A DNA stretch of 64,000 nt from Microcoleus sp. CAWBG506 (GTDB lineage: Bacteria; Cyanobacteriota; Cyanobacteriia; Cyanobacteriales; Microcoleaceae): positions 140,225 to 204,224 of the forward strand of contig JAHREW010000001.1 of the NCBI GenBank assembly GCA_020883125.1, written 5' to 3'. Made by a program: the position numbers and the translations under genes. Below are positions 37,397 to 46,419 of the stretch, in pieces (position 1 is the first letter of the stretch; every line of letters begins with the position of its first letter). The notes below the pieces were generated by a model. The model saw nothing but the letters and a program-made list of their open reading frames with translations. It had not been told where the DNA came from and did not search any database.

Positions 37397-37921
37397 CTAT
37401 TTGACGCGCACATCAATGACGCTGGCGTTGAAAATATACTTTTTGCCTTCGAGCTCTAGGGTAGTGCCAATTTTCACCTTCGTATTGCCTAAAACAGGCC
37501 CGTTGTCAGTAATTTGACCTTTACCTTCTAAGGTAAACATCATATTTCTGCTGAAAGATTCTTCTTCTCTGGGGTCTGGTAGAGCTTTCAATGTGCCGTT
37601 GGGCTGAGGAACGGCGAGGGTTCTGGTCAGGGTTTTGACAGCTTTAATCGTAATCTGACCGGAGGGTTGGTTACGGATAATCACATTGATTTTATCCCCT
37701 GCTTTGAATAACTCTTGAAAGTTTGTCCCTTTAAGACCGATCGCAATGGCATCGATTTCGACGGGTTTGACATCGGCGCCGCCAACTTGGGCTACAGAAC
37801 CACCAGAAGTACCAGGGAAGAAGAAGATTCCGACTGCAACTAGCAGGATGATCAGAGCAGCACCTAGGTCTAGGATGCTAAGTTTACCGAACAGGCGGCC
37901 TTGTGAATCCAAAATTTTCAT
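37397..37921 (-). CDS. DUF4330 membrane-anchored protein
   Basis: 174 residues. MKILDSQGRLFGKLSILDLGA is followed by one membrane span (ALIILLVAVGIFFFPG) and a periplasmic/lumenal beta-rich domain ending KYIFNASVIDVRVK. This is the usual layout of DUF4330 proteins, which are widespread in cyanobacteria and of unknown function. It is a single gene. Confidence 0.85.
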   Translation of the reverse strand: MKILDSQGRLFGKLSILDLGAALIILLVAVGIFFFPGTSGGSVAQVGGADVKPVEIDAIAIGLKGTNFQELFKAGDKINVIIRNQPSGQITIKAVKTLTRTLAVPQPNGTLKALPDPREEESFSRNMMFTLEGKGQITDNGPVLGNTKVKIGTTLELEGKKYIFNASVIDVRVK

Positions 37922-38233
37922 AAAAAATCTTCGGGAGTGTAGAAACCGCGTAGCTTGATAGTCGCGGACGAAACACGAGTCGCTGAATTTATCCAGCGTC
38001 TTCTGTGAGGGGTTGATAGCTTAAGAAGTATCTGTACAAGCCAAAAGATATTACCACGATCGCAGCTCACAATCCGCAGGACTTGAAGACTGATATGTAT
38101 TAGTCTCAAGGGCGGCATAAATTGAAAAAGTCCGAGCATTGATGCTGGGAATCTCCCTTGTCAATCAAGCTATACTTTAAATATGCCATACATTCCACTC
38201 ACAAAAGCGGTCGAAACAAAGGCTATATCTGTC

Positions 38234-39085
38234 ATGTTTAAAAAAAATTGGTTGACAATCCGGCGTAGATGTGGTAAAGGAATTTATTTGTTTCTGTCTC
38301 TGATTGTGACTGCGGGAATCTGGGTGGTGTCGCCGGAACCGATGCAAGCATTTTCTTTGCCAGAACTGATTTTTCGAGGTATTCAAGTTATTCAATTGTC
38401 GAATGTGTCCGATCGCCAAGAAGTGACTATAGGCAAAGAAATCGATCGGCAGTTGGCTGGAGGGGAATTTAAAATTTATCCCGATCGCGCCACTACGGCA
38501 TATATCAACCGCATCGGTCAGCGACTGGCCCAAAATAGCGATCGCCCGAATATTCCCTATACCTTCCAAGTCGTTGACGATGACAATATTAATGCCTTTG
38601 CGACAATGGGCGGTTTTATTTATGTGAATAAGGGTTTAATGACAGCGGCAGATAATGAAGCTCAATTAGCCAGCGTGATCGGTCATGAAATCGGCCACAT
38701 TAGTGCTCGCCACGCGATTAAACAAATGCGTCAAATGGCGATCGCCTCTGGTGTCGCTTCCGCAGCGGGACTTGATGGTTCTAAGGTGGTGCAGCTAGGG
38801 GTGGAACTGGCTTTGCGCCGTCCCCACAGCCGTCAAGCTGAATATGAAGCAGATCGGTTGGGATTGCAAACAATGGGGCGATCGGGCTACGCTCAATCGG
38901 GGATGGTGGATTTTATGAAAAAGTTGCTCAACAGACCTTCTCCTCCCAGCATTTTGAGCACTCATCCAGCTACTGATTCCCGCATTGCGGCGATCGAACA
39001 GGGAATCGATCCAAGTTTGGCTACGGGTGAAGGCTTGAACAATGGGACTTACAGACAAGAAATCCGCAGGCTTTTGGGTTCCTAG
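38234..39085 (+). CDS. M48-family metalloprotease
   Basis: The ATG at 38234 (MFKKNWLTIRRRCGKG) gives 283 residues with a basic N-terminus and one hydrophobic segment (IYLFLSLIVTAGIWVV), a signal peptide or anchor; the frame is open to an earlier ATG at 38183. The zinc site is HEIGH with the third ligand in EYEADRLGL. It resembles BepA/LoiP-type periplasmic M48 proteases that handle outer-membrane protein quality control. The C-terminal motif LSTHPATDSRIAAIE is typical. Confidence 0.92.
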   Translation: MFKKNWLTIRRRCGKGIYLFLSLIVTAGIWVVSPEPMQAFSLPELIFRGIQVIQLSNVSDRQEVTIGKEIDRQLAGGEFKIYPDRATTAYINRIGQRLAQNSDRPNIPYTFQVVDDDNINAFATMGGFIYVNKGLMTAADNEAQLASVIGHEIGHISARHAIKQMRQMAIASGVASAAGLDGSKVVQLGVELALRRPHSRQAEYEADRLGLQTMGRSGYAQSGMVDFMKKLLNRPSPPSILSTHPATDSRIAAIEQGIDPSLATGEGLNNGTYRQEIRRLLGS

Positions 39086-39101
39086 CGTCAGTAGTCAACA
39101 G

Positions 39102-39866
39102 CTAACTCGGTGAAACAACTCCACTCAAAACTGGTTGGAGGGGAGTTTCTGAGGATTTCAAGGGTCTCACCAATTCGTCTAAGGGCAAAATTCGGACTTG
39201 GTGGTTAAATACATTGACTTGATAAACTCGGCGGTAGTTGAGGTCAAATCCTGTCAGCCAGCCACTCTTGGGATGATAAGCACCCGTGTCAATATCTAGC
39301 CACCCTTGTCCTCTGACTAATTCCCCCGGTCTGACGCCCTGAAACGTGAAGGTGATCGTATGACCGGTGATAATTAATTTATCGGGAAAATAGGGTTGAG
39401 AGATATTGTGAAAATCCTTGCGAATCCAGCAGAGTTGTTCGCTAGACTGCTGGTCAACGGGGAGTGTGGGATCGACTCCGGCGTGGACTAGCCAGATGTC
39501 GCCCAAGTCGATGTGGGTGGGGAGCGATCGCATCCATTCTAAGTGCTGGTGGGGCATCATCCCTGTATTTCTGTAACTGTCGATGGTAGCATCACCGCCA
39601 CTGCAAAGCCAAGCTTGCCACGATCGCATATCAGTAAGGTCATCCACTAGAGCATTTAACATCAGTTGTTCGTGGTTGCCTAACAGAGCTTGGTAACGAC
39701 TTTGCTTGACAAATTCTACTACTTGAGCGCTCTTGGGTCCGCGATCGATTAAGTCTCCGAGAAAATACACGCGATCGTCCCAGCCAGGGGCAAGTGCCTC
39801 TAGCAAGATCATTAAGCCATCAAAATGCCCATGTACGTCACCAATAACAATGCGCCGATGCTCCAT
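39102..39866 (-). CDS. PPP-family metallophosphoesterase (Ser/Thr phosphatase 1-like)
   Basis: 254 residues. The signature blocks GDVHGHFDGL, GDLIDRGPKS and LLGNHEQLML are present with a later GHTITF and WLDIDTGAYH, so both metal sites look complete. Bacterial members dephosphorylate phosphoproteins or small molecules such as ApnA. It is cytosolic. It is convergent with the M48 gene, with only 16 bp between the stops. Confidence 0.92.
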   Translation of the reverse strand: MEHRRIVIGDVHGHFDGLMILLEALAPGWDDRVYFLGDLIDRGPKSAQVVEFVKQSRYQALLGNHEQLMLNALVDDLTDMRSWQAWLCSGGDATIDSYRNTGMMPHQHLEWMRSLPTHIDLGDIWLVHAGVDPTLPVDQQSSEQLCWIRKDFHNISQPYFPDKLIITGHTITFTFQGVRPGELVRGQGWLDIDTGAYHPKSGWLTGFDLNYRRVYQVNVFNHQVRILPLDELVRPLKSSETPLQPVLSGVVSPS

Positions 39867-40301
39867 TGTGCTTATTCAATTTCCTGACTCTCAACAAAAA
39901 CCCCTAGCTAACAGCATCTGATTTTGCTGCTATGCTTTTTGCCCTCTGGTTCATAACAGGGGGTCTCACCCATTATACTGCTTTTTATAAAGACTTAGTA
40001 AAGTTGATAACTATTTACTTTCTCTAGCAACCGCGAAGGCGATTAAGGCAGTAGGAGCGAAGTATTCGGGCGGAAAATTCTTGAGTAAAACCCATAAATT
40101 ATCTGCTCGAATGCGAGAGCCCTTATCCCAAAGTTATGTCTTAACCACTTTGGCGGTTGCTATATTTCTAAATCAGCATAAAGAAAGGGGACTCGAACAA
40201 GTCAAAGTCCCCTTTCTGAAGCAAAGCTATTTCATTATGACAAACAGGGTTTTGTAGGGGTAGGCCCCTACAAGAAAATTAACGAGTTTGTCTGGCTGCT
40301 A
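39867..40301. other. Intergenic region, 435 bp, with MITE copy 1
   Basis: No gene. It contains the MITE at 40025-40162 and, from 40180 to 40225, AGGGGACTCGA/TCAAAGTCCCCT-type arms (AAAGGGGACT...AGTCCCCTTT), a probable terminator on the minus-strand side of the RTX gene. TAGGGGTAGGCCCCTA near 40256-40271 is another small palindrome. Confidence 0.6.
40025..40162. mobile_element. MITE copy 1 (TAGCAACCGC...GCGGTTGCTA)
   Basis: 138 bp with terminal inverted repeats TAGCAACCGCGAAGGCG and CACTTTGGCGGTTGCTA. The interior includes GTAGGAGCGAAGTATTC and ATTATCTGCTCGAATGC. It carries no ORF. It shares its interior with copy 2 (43950-44075) on the other side of the RTX gene, in the same orientation. Confidence 0.8.
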
Positions 40302-43300
40302 TTAGACGAAGCGCAAAGAAGAGCTCTCTAGGCTAAAGGAAGAAACTGGTTGGACGATCGCAATCAATTCATCCGAACCGGCGGTCTTTTTGAAAATAGC
40401 GTTTCCAACAGGCAATCCGGCGGGAGAAGCACCTAACACATAAGTGGTAAGAGCGCCTTGAAGCTGGATGATATCTTGAGTGGGGTTGAAGCCGACAATC
40501 AAAGCATAATCGCTGCCGCCAGTAGCGCTATCGATGCCATCGTTGTAGTAGAACTTGGTGGCATCTCCCAGGAAGAAGGTGTCATTGCCTTCTGCGCCAA
40601 TCAGGGTATCGATTTCGCCCAGCCCTGGGTTAGCAGCAGTGCTGTCAACACCAGTCAGAAAGTCATTACCTTCTTGGCTATAGAGGAAATCGTTGCCAGT
40701 ACCGCCCAGCAAAACATCATTATCTTTGCCGCCGTACAGGGAGTCATTACCAGCGTCACCGGCTAAGGTGTTGTTGCCTAGATCGCCGCTGAGGACATCA
40801 TTGCCAGTACCGCCAAACAAAAGATCGTCGCCTTTTCCTCCTAACTCGGTATCGTTACCATCGCTTCCAATCAGGGTGTCATTTCCTTGGTTGCCATTGA
40901 GGAGATCGTTGCCGTCGTTGCCAAAGAGGGCATCGTCACCTTTGCCTCCGAAGAGGATGTTGTTGTCGCTATTGCCATAGAGGCTATCGTTTCCTTTGTT
41001 GCCGTACAAGGGATTGTTAGCATCGTTGGCGACGATGACGTCATTGCCGCTGCTGCCGATCGCCTGTGGCGCTGAGCCTGTCGCTGCGGGTGAGTTTGTC
41101 ATTGTGGGTGCGATCGGCGCTTTGAATGTCAGATCGGGTGCGGGAGTGAAAATGGGTGGAGGTGTGGGTGTTGGTGTGGGTGTTGGTGTGGGTGTTGGTG
41201 TTGGTGTTGGTGTTGGTGTTGGTGTTGTCACCGTGGGTATTGTCACCGGTTTGGATGTTGGCGCGGTGGGTGTTGGCGCGGTGGGTGTTGGCGCGGTGGG
41301 TGTTGGCGCGGTGGGTGTTGGCGCGGTGGGTGTTGGCGTCGTGGGTGTTGGCGCGGTGGGTGTTGGCGTGGGTGCAGACGTAGCTTCAGTCAGATTAGCA
41401 GCCAAAATTGCTGCACCAGTGAGGTTGGCTACAGTTTCGATGAAGCCAGCACCAGCCAGACTCGGCGATGCACCGAAGAAGTCGGAAATTACCACGTCAT
41501 CGGTAGCCCTTACTACACCGTCCTTGTTGATATCAATCAGTAAACTCGTGCCTTGTCGAGTCAAGCCGATATTACCCGATGACAAAGCCAACAGCGCAGG
41601 GCTGGTACTGATATTATTCTGGAAATCAAGAAAATCTAGGCGATCGAGCCCACCTGTATCTTGAATTTGCAGTTGAATCGCGTCAGGCGGGATGAGATAG
41701 CGATCGTTACCTGCTGAGCCTCGCAATACATTGCCATTGTTAAATCCGGCATAAAGCGTATCATCGCCAGCACCGCCTTCTAAGGTGCTATTACCACCAC
41801 CACGGAGATAGTCATTGCCATCTCCGCCTAAGACGAGGCTCTGGAAGCTACCAAAAAGGCTGTCATTACCCGCACCGCCATCCAAATTTGAGCCGCCCAA
41901 CAAGGTGTCATCTCCATCGCCACCTGTCAGACTACTACCTCCATCCAGAAAGTCGTTGCCGATACCCCCATCCAGGGTGTCATTGTCGTTACCACCGACA
42001 AGGCTGTCATTGCCCCCACCCCCGCTGAGGCTGTCGTTTCCTGCACCGCCTAGCAAGGTGTCGTTGCCACCTAAGCCACTGATGGTGTCATTGCCATCTA
42101 AGCCTGCGATATTGTCATTGCCAGCAGTGCCTGTGAGGTTATCGTTGCCAGGTGTACCACTGGTTGCACTGCTTCCGGGTGCAGACGTAGCTTCAGTCAG
42201 ATTAGCAGCCAGAATTGCTGCACCAGTGAGGTTGCCCACATTTTCGATGAAGCCAGCACCAGCCAGACTCGGCGATGCACCGAAGAAGTCGGAAATTACC
42301 ACGTCATCGGTAGCCCTTACTACACCGTCCTTGTTGATATCAATCAGTAAACTCGTGCCTTGTCGAGTCAAGCCGATATTACCCGATGACAAAGCCAACA
42401 GCGCAGGGCTGGTACTGATATTATTCTGGAAATCAAGAAAATCTAGGCGATCGAGCCCACCTGTATCTTGAATTTGCAGTTGAATCGCGTCAGGCGGGAT
42501 GAGATAGCGATCGTTACCTGCTGAGCCTCGCAATACATTGCCATTGTTAAATCCGGCATAAAGCGTATCATCGCCAGCACCGCCTTCTAAGGTGCTATTA
42601 CCACCACCACGGAGATAGTCATTGCCATCTCCGCCTAAGACGAGGCTCTGGAAGCTACCAAAAAGGCTGTCATTACCCGCACCGCCATCCAAATTTGAGC
42701 CGCCCAACAAGGTGTCATCTCCATCGCCACCTGTCAGACTACTACCTCCATCCAGAAAGTCGTTGCCGATACCCCCATCCAGGGTGTCATTGTCGTTACC
42801 ACCGACAAGGCTGTCATTGCCCCCACCCCCACTGAGGCTGTCGTTTCCTGCACCACCTAATAAGGTGTCGTTGCCATCTAAACCTGCGAGGGTATCATTG
42901 CCCTCAAACCCTGCGATGTTGTCATTACCGACAGTGCCTGTGAGGTTATCGTTGCCAGGTGTACCACTGGTTGCACTGCTTCCGGGTGCCGCCGTAGCCT
43001 CAGTCAGATTAGCAGCCAGAATTGCTGCACCAGTGAGGTTGGCTACATTTTCGATGAAGCCAGCACCAGCCAGACTCGGCGATGCACCGAAGAAGTCGGA
43101 AATTACCACGTCATCGGTAGCCCGTGCGATTCCGTCCTTGTTGATATCAATCAGTAAACTCGTGCCTTGTCGAGTCAAGCCGATATTACCCGATGACAAA
43201 GCCAACAGCGCAGGGCTGGTACTGATATTATTCTGGAAATCAAGAAAATCTAGGCGATCGAGCCCACCTGTATCTTGAATTTGCAGTTGAATCGCGTCAG

Positions 43301-43784
43301 GCGGGATGAGATAGCGATCGTTACCTGCTGAGCCTCGCAATACATTGCCATTGTTAAATCCGGCATAAAGCGTATCATCGCCAGCACCGCCTTCTAAGGT
43401 GCTATTACCACCACCACGGAGATAGTCATTGCCATCTCCGCCTAAGACGAGGCTCTGGAAGCTACCAAAAAGGCTGTCATTACCCGCACCGCCATCCAAA
43501 TTTGAGCCGCCCAACAAGGTGTCATCTCCATCGCCACCTGTCAGACTACTACCTCCATCCAGAAAGTCGTTGCCGATACCCCCATCCAGGGTGTCATTGT
43601 CGTCGCCAACAAGGCTGTCATTGCCCCCACCCCCGCTGAGGCTGTCGTTTCCTGCACCGCCTAGCAAGGTGTCATTGCCACCTAAACCTGCGAGGGTATC
43701 ATTGCCCTCAAACCCTGCGATGTTGTCATCGGCTGATGTGCCTGTGAGATTGTCGTTTGTGGATGTACCAGTAAATACTGCCAA
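40302..43784 (-). CDS. Large RTX protein with three 269-residue repeats
   Basis: 1160 residues. Three nearly identical 269-residue units each hold GGxGxDxUx calcium-binding nonapeptides followed by a unique module (RYLIPPDAIQLQIQDTGG, LLIDINKDGVVRATDD, VVISDFFGASPSLAGAG). Then comes a Thr-Pro linker of repeated PTPTA/PTAPT units (41150-41385), a second RTX block with calcium repeats, and a conserved C-terminal cap. NKDG and ATDD look like extra EF-hand/dockerin-like calcium loops. There is no signal peptide, so type I export is expected. It may be a surface-layer, motility or adhesion protein; no enzymatic domain is seen. Confidence 0.92.
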   Translation of the reverse strand: MAVFTGTSTNDNLTGTSADDNIAGFEGNDTLAGLGGNDTLLGGAGNDSLSGGGGNDSLVGDDNDTLDGGIGNDFLDGGSSLTGGDGDDTLLGGSNLDGGAGNDSLFGSFQSLVLGGDGNDYLRGGGNSTLEGGAGDDTLYAGFNNGNVLRGSAGNDRYLIPPDAIQLQIQDTGGLDRLDFLDFQNNISTSPALLALSSGNIGLTRQGTSLLIDINKDGIARATDDVVISDFFGASPSLAGAGFIENVANLTGAAILAANLTEATAAPGSSATSGTPGNDNLTGTVGNDNIAGFEGNDTLAGLDGNDTLLGGAGNDSLSGGGGNDSLVGGNDNDTLDGGIGNDFLDGGSSLTGGDGDDTLLGGSNLDGGAGNDSLFGSFQSLVLGGDGNDYLRGGGNSTLEGGAGDDTLYAGFNNGNVLRGSAGNDRYLIPPDAIQLQIQDTGGLDRLDFLDFQNNISTSPALLALSSGNIGLTRQGTSLLIDINKDGVVRATDDVVISDFFGASPSLAGAGFIENVGNLTGAAILAANLTEATSAPGSSATSGTPGNDNLTGTAGNDNIAGLDGNDTISGLGGNDTLLGGAGNDSLSGGGGNDSLVGGNDNDTLDGGIGNDFLDGGSSLTGGDGDDTLLGGSNLDGGAGNDSLFGSFQSLVLGGDGNDYLRGGGNSTLEGGAGDDTLYAGFNNGNVLRGSAGNDRYLIPPDAIQLQIQDTGGLDRLDFLDFQNNISTSPALLALSSGNIGLTRQGTSLLIDINKDGVVRATDDVVISDFFGASPSLAGAGFIETVANLTGAAILAANLTEATSAPTPTPTAPTPTTPTPTAPTPTAPTPTAPTPTAPTPTAPTSKPVTIPTVTTPTPTPTPTPTPTPTPTPTPTPPPIFTPAPDLTFKAPIAPTMTNSPAATGSAPQAIGSSGNDVIVANDANNPLYGNKGNDSLYGNSDNNILFGGKGDDALFGNDGNDLLNGNQGNDTLIGSDGNDTELGGKGDDLLFGGTGNDVLSGDLGNNTLAGDAGNDSLYGGKDNDVLLGGTGNDFLYSQEGNDFLTGVDSTAANPGLGEIDTLIGAEGNDTFFLGDATKFYYNDGIDSATGGSDYALIVGFNPTQDIIQLQGALTTYVLGASPAGLPVGNAIFKKTAGSDELIAIVQPVSSFSLESSSLRFV
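41150..41385. repeat. GTGTTG/GGCGCGGTG minisatellite encoding a Thr-Pro linker
   Basis: GGTGTTGGTGTGGGTG-type units, then 15-18-bp units GGCGCGGTGGGTGTT repeated about seven times. On the coding (minus) strand they give APTPT repeats, a flexible spacer. Confidence 0.9.
41371..43784. repeat. 807-bp direct repeats, three copies inside the RTX gene
   Basis: Copies begin at 41371, 42178 and 42985, exactly 807 bp apart. Over long stretches (for example the segment encoding the IPPDAIQLQ module) I see no difference between copies. The third copy has a 3-bp in-frame deletion in a GGND repeat, and the nonapeptide edges differ slightly. Confidence 0.95.
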
Positions 43785-43949
43785 TGTTTTTTTCCTGCCT
43801 AGAGTAAACCGGCGGGCGCTATTTATGAGATCAGCACCTCGCCTTAATTGTTTATCTGGGCACTCTCCCCAAAATTATGCAGTTTTTCCAAAAAAACTTT
43901 TTTTTTGGCAATTCTTTTTTTTTTCCCAGACTCACGACTCACGACACAG

Positions 43950-44075
43950 AGGCGATTAAGGCAGTAGGAGCGAAGTATTCGGGCGGAAAATTCTTGAGTA
44001 AAACCCATAAATTATCTGCTCGAATGCGAGAGCCCTTACCCCAAAGTTATGTCTTAACCACCTTGGCGGTTGCTA
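43950..44075. mobile_element. MITE copy 2 (left end truncated)
   Basis: Identical in wording to copy 1 from AGGCGATTAAGGCAG through CACCTTGGCGGTTGCTA, with a few point changes (TTATCCC/TTACCCC, CACTTTGG/CACCTTGG). The left TAGCAACCGC end is missing. Confidence 0.75.
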
Positions 44076-44255
44076 TAAGACTGCTGGCGGTGCATGTGTC
44101 AAGAATCCTCGGCGTTCTGTGGGCAGGATTATACAGCGGTTCCTGCTGCAAGAGCGACAAACTTAATTAATCCTTAACATTTAATAAATTGGTTTGTTAA
44201 TTGCTCCAGGGAGCATCCCGATTTGGGAAACACGCCTAGAGGGCGAAGCATTCGC

Positions 44256-44745
44256 GTTGAAAATCTCTGATATATCTATAGGATATGGGCGCGAATGCGA
44301 AAGCCCTACAAAAATGCGATGCACCCCGCTTTTGTACCTCATAACAGTTGAAAATCTCTGATATATCTATAGGATATGGGCGCGAATGCGAAAGCCCTAC
44401 AAAAATGCGATGCACCCCGCTTTTGTACCTCATAACAGTTGAAAATCTCTGATATATAGCAACTGCCAAGGCGATTAGGGCAGATTTTGTAGGGGCGGGT
44501 TCACCGATATCTTTCATCGGTATAGACAAATTCTCTAAACCCGCCCCCACCCCACGACTTAACCACCCTGGCGGTTGCTATATCTATAGGATATGGGCGC
44601 GAATGCGAAAGCCCTACAAAAATGCGATGCACCCCGCTTTTGTACCTCATAACAGTTGAAAATCTCTGATATATCTATAGGATATGGGCGCGAATGCGAA
44701 AGCCCTACAAAAATGCGATGCACCCCGCTTTTGTACCTCATAACA
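44256..44745. repeat. 91-bp tandem array, four units, third unit interrupted
   Basis: Units start at 44256, 44347, 44438 and 44655, each beginning GTTGAAAATCTCTG and ending CCTCATAACA. The third spans 217 bp because a 124-bp MITE plus a 2-bp target duplication is inserted in it (91+124+2=217). Confidence 0.95.
44457..44580. mobile_element. MITE copy 3, inserted in the 91-bp array with TA duplication
   Basis: 124 bp with ends TAGCAACTGCCAAGG and CCCTGGCGGTTGCTA. A long internal stem GGGGCGGGTT/AACCCGCCCC lets the whole element fold. TA at 44455-44456 and at 44581-44582 is the target duplication, as for IS630/Tc1-type transposition. The interior differs from copies 1 and 2. Confidence 0.9.
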
Positions 44746-44859
44746 GCAGGAACCGCTTTATCAACCATGCGCTAGCTGTGTCCCGAATTGCTGGGAATAC
44801 CCGGATTCAAAGCTTCCTCTCACCAATAACTTATAACAAATAACCAATAACAACTAACT

Positions 44860-46155
44860 TTAGTTTTTGCCGATGACGGACAATCCTTCGACAATTACAG
44901 AGGGTGTATGGTAAGAACCGTTCCACTCGGAGTCCCCTCCTAATTCTACTAATTGTTTGAGGACTGTATAGACGTTGCCGGCAACCATTGTGTCTTTGAC
45001 TCTGCCAATTATTTGACCTTTTTTGACGCGATAGCCGAGGTCGATATTAATCGAAAAGTCGCCGGAAATGCCCGCACTACCCCCCAGCATTTGATCGACT
45101 ACAATTCCGTCGTCTAATTGGGTGATTAAATCAGCGAGCGATCGCTCTCCTGGTTTAATTAAAACATTGAACAAAGTCGGTGTGGGATAACTGCCCAAAC
45201 CAGGGCGAAATCCGTTGCCGGTGGTGCCACTGCCTAATGTTCGACCGGTGGTGCGATCGGTATAAAATAGCTGCAATACTCCATTGTGGATGAATACGAT
45301 CGATCGAGTGGGAGTGCCTTCGTCATCAAAGGGACAGCTATAGGGCCCCGTATCCGGCTGTTGGGAGAGTGTCACTAGGGGGGATGTGACTTGTTGGCCC
45401 AATCGATCGCTCCAAGGCGAAGCCCCTTCGAGTACCTGTTTACCGTTGAGGGCTGCACAGACTGTGCCCCACAGTAAATCGGCGGCTTTGGCGGTGAACA
45501 AAACTGGTACGCGCCCTGTGACTGGTGCTACATTGTCTTTGGCCCATTCCAATCGTTGCAACACTCGCTGGGTGATGGTGTGGATGTCGATCGTGCTGCG
45601 TTCGGTTTCGCCCTCCCAAATATTCAGGAAGTCTTCTCCCCGCACTAATTCTGCTGATAAGTAACCGCTGAGGGTGGTGTCGGTGTGGCTGCAATCCAAG
45701 CCTCTAGTGTTCACCAAGCGGGTGCTTTCTATTTCGCAGTCAAATTCGGCGGTGCAGATGCTTTCTGGATACGCTTGGCGAATGGTGGCGATCGCACTTT
45801 TGCCCCATTCTACTAGCTGTTGTGCTGCGATCGACTGTCCCAGATCCGGATAGACAATTTTGTTACCGCTACCAAGTTCAATGATTTCCGGTTCGTTGAG
45901 TTGCGAGAGGGCGATGGCGCGATCGACCAAAATCTGCGGTTCCACCGGCCCGTAAGCCACTGCCAAACCAGGCCGCCCATCCCTCCACAGCCGTAGGGCA
46001 ATGCCTTCTGCTTGGGCCGTTTCTAGCTGTTTCAGGCGGTTTGCTTCAAAAAATACTGGTCGCGATAAAGATTGTGACTCCAATACCTCAGCAGCTTCGG
46101 CACCTGCTTTGGTGGCTAATTCTAGCAGTTGTTCTGCTGATTGGTGATTGGTCAT
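44860..46155 (-). CDS. TldD/PmbA family metalloprotease-like protein
   Basis: 431 residues, PmbA size. Segments such as RLKQLETAQAEGIALR, GLDCSHTDTTLSGYL, EGTPTRSIVFIHNGVL and GSAGISGDFSINIDLGY are typical. The family (TldD-TldE) processes small peptides such as microcin or PQQ-related precursors as a heterodimer; the active zinc motif HExxxH belongs to TldD and is absent here, as in PmbA/TldE. The TldD partner is not in the window. Confidence 0.88.
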   Translation of the reverse strand: MTNHQSAEQLLELATKAGAEAAEVLESQSLSRPVFFEANRLKQLETAQAEGIALRLWRDGRPGLAVAYGPVEPQILVDRAIALSQLNEPEIIELGSGNKIVYPDLGQSIAAQQLVEWGKSAIATIRQAYPESICTAEFDCEIESTRLVNTRGLDCSHTDTTLSGYLSAELVRGEDFLNIWEGETERSTIDIHTITQRVLQRLEWAKDNVAPVTGRVPVLFTAKAADLLWGTVCAALNGKQVLEGASPWSDRLGQQVTSPLVTLSQQPDTGPYSCPFDDEGTPTRSIVFIHNGVLQLFYTDRTTGRTLGSGTTGNGFRPGLGSYPTPTLFNVLIKPGERSLADLITQLDDGIVVDQMLGGSAGISGDFSINIDLGYRVKKGQIIGRVKDTMVAGNVYTVLKQLVELGGDSEWNGSYHTPSVIVEGLSVIGKN

Positions 46156-46203
46156 TGTTGTTGGTAAGTTGAAGGAAGATGGAAGATGGACTTTTTATCG
46201 ATA

Positions 46204-46303
46204 TTTACGAGCATTGATTATGTGTTATTTGTTATTTGTTATGTGTTATTTGTTATGTGTTATTTGTTATTTGTTATTTGTTATTTGTTATTTGTTATTT
46301 GTG
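46204..46303. repeat. Heptamer array (TTATTTG/TTATGTG)
   Basis: About fourteen head-to-tail 7-bp units GTTATTT with GTTATGT variants. A related AACTAAC/AACAAAG array is at 46376-46420. Both lie between two minus-strand genes. Confidence 0.85.
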
Positions 46304-46419
46304 GTTCCGGCTCGCGAAGCGTAGTCATCCAGCGTATACGAAGGGTCGAATGGTTATGGGTAATTGGTTTTTCACCTAACAACTAACAACTAACAAAGAA
46401 CAAAGAACAACTAACAACC

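Larger units (their letters stand above)
43785..44859. other. Intergenic region, 1075 bp, made largely of repeats
   Basis: Upstream of the RTX gene: A/T-rich leader with a T-run (43900-43925), MITE copy 2, a short unique stretch (44080-44240), the 91-bp tandem array with an embedded MITE (44256-44745), and a short AATAACC heptamer array (44820-44850). No convincing gene; the ORFs crossing the array merely read the repeat. Confidence 0.7.

Noticed and set aside
40996-43959. Long plus-strand ORFs opposite the large RTX gene (VGVGVG-rich and LSLPPPPLRLS-rich proteins)
   Set aside because: They are antisense shadows of the glycine/aspartate repeats and the Thr-Pro linker; the minus-strand frame has clear RTX motifs and a single 1160-residue ORF.
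44256-44745. CRISPR-like array
   Set aside because: The 91-bp units are directly adjacent with no variable spacers, and no cas genes are in the window.
44236-44768. Minus-strand ORFs over the 91-bp array (repeating GVHRIFVGLSHSRPYP)
   Set aside because: The repeated peptide simply follows the DNA tandem repeat, is broken by the MITE, and has no start context or known family.
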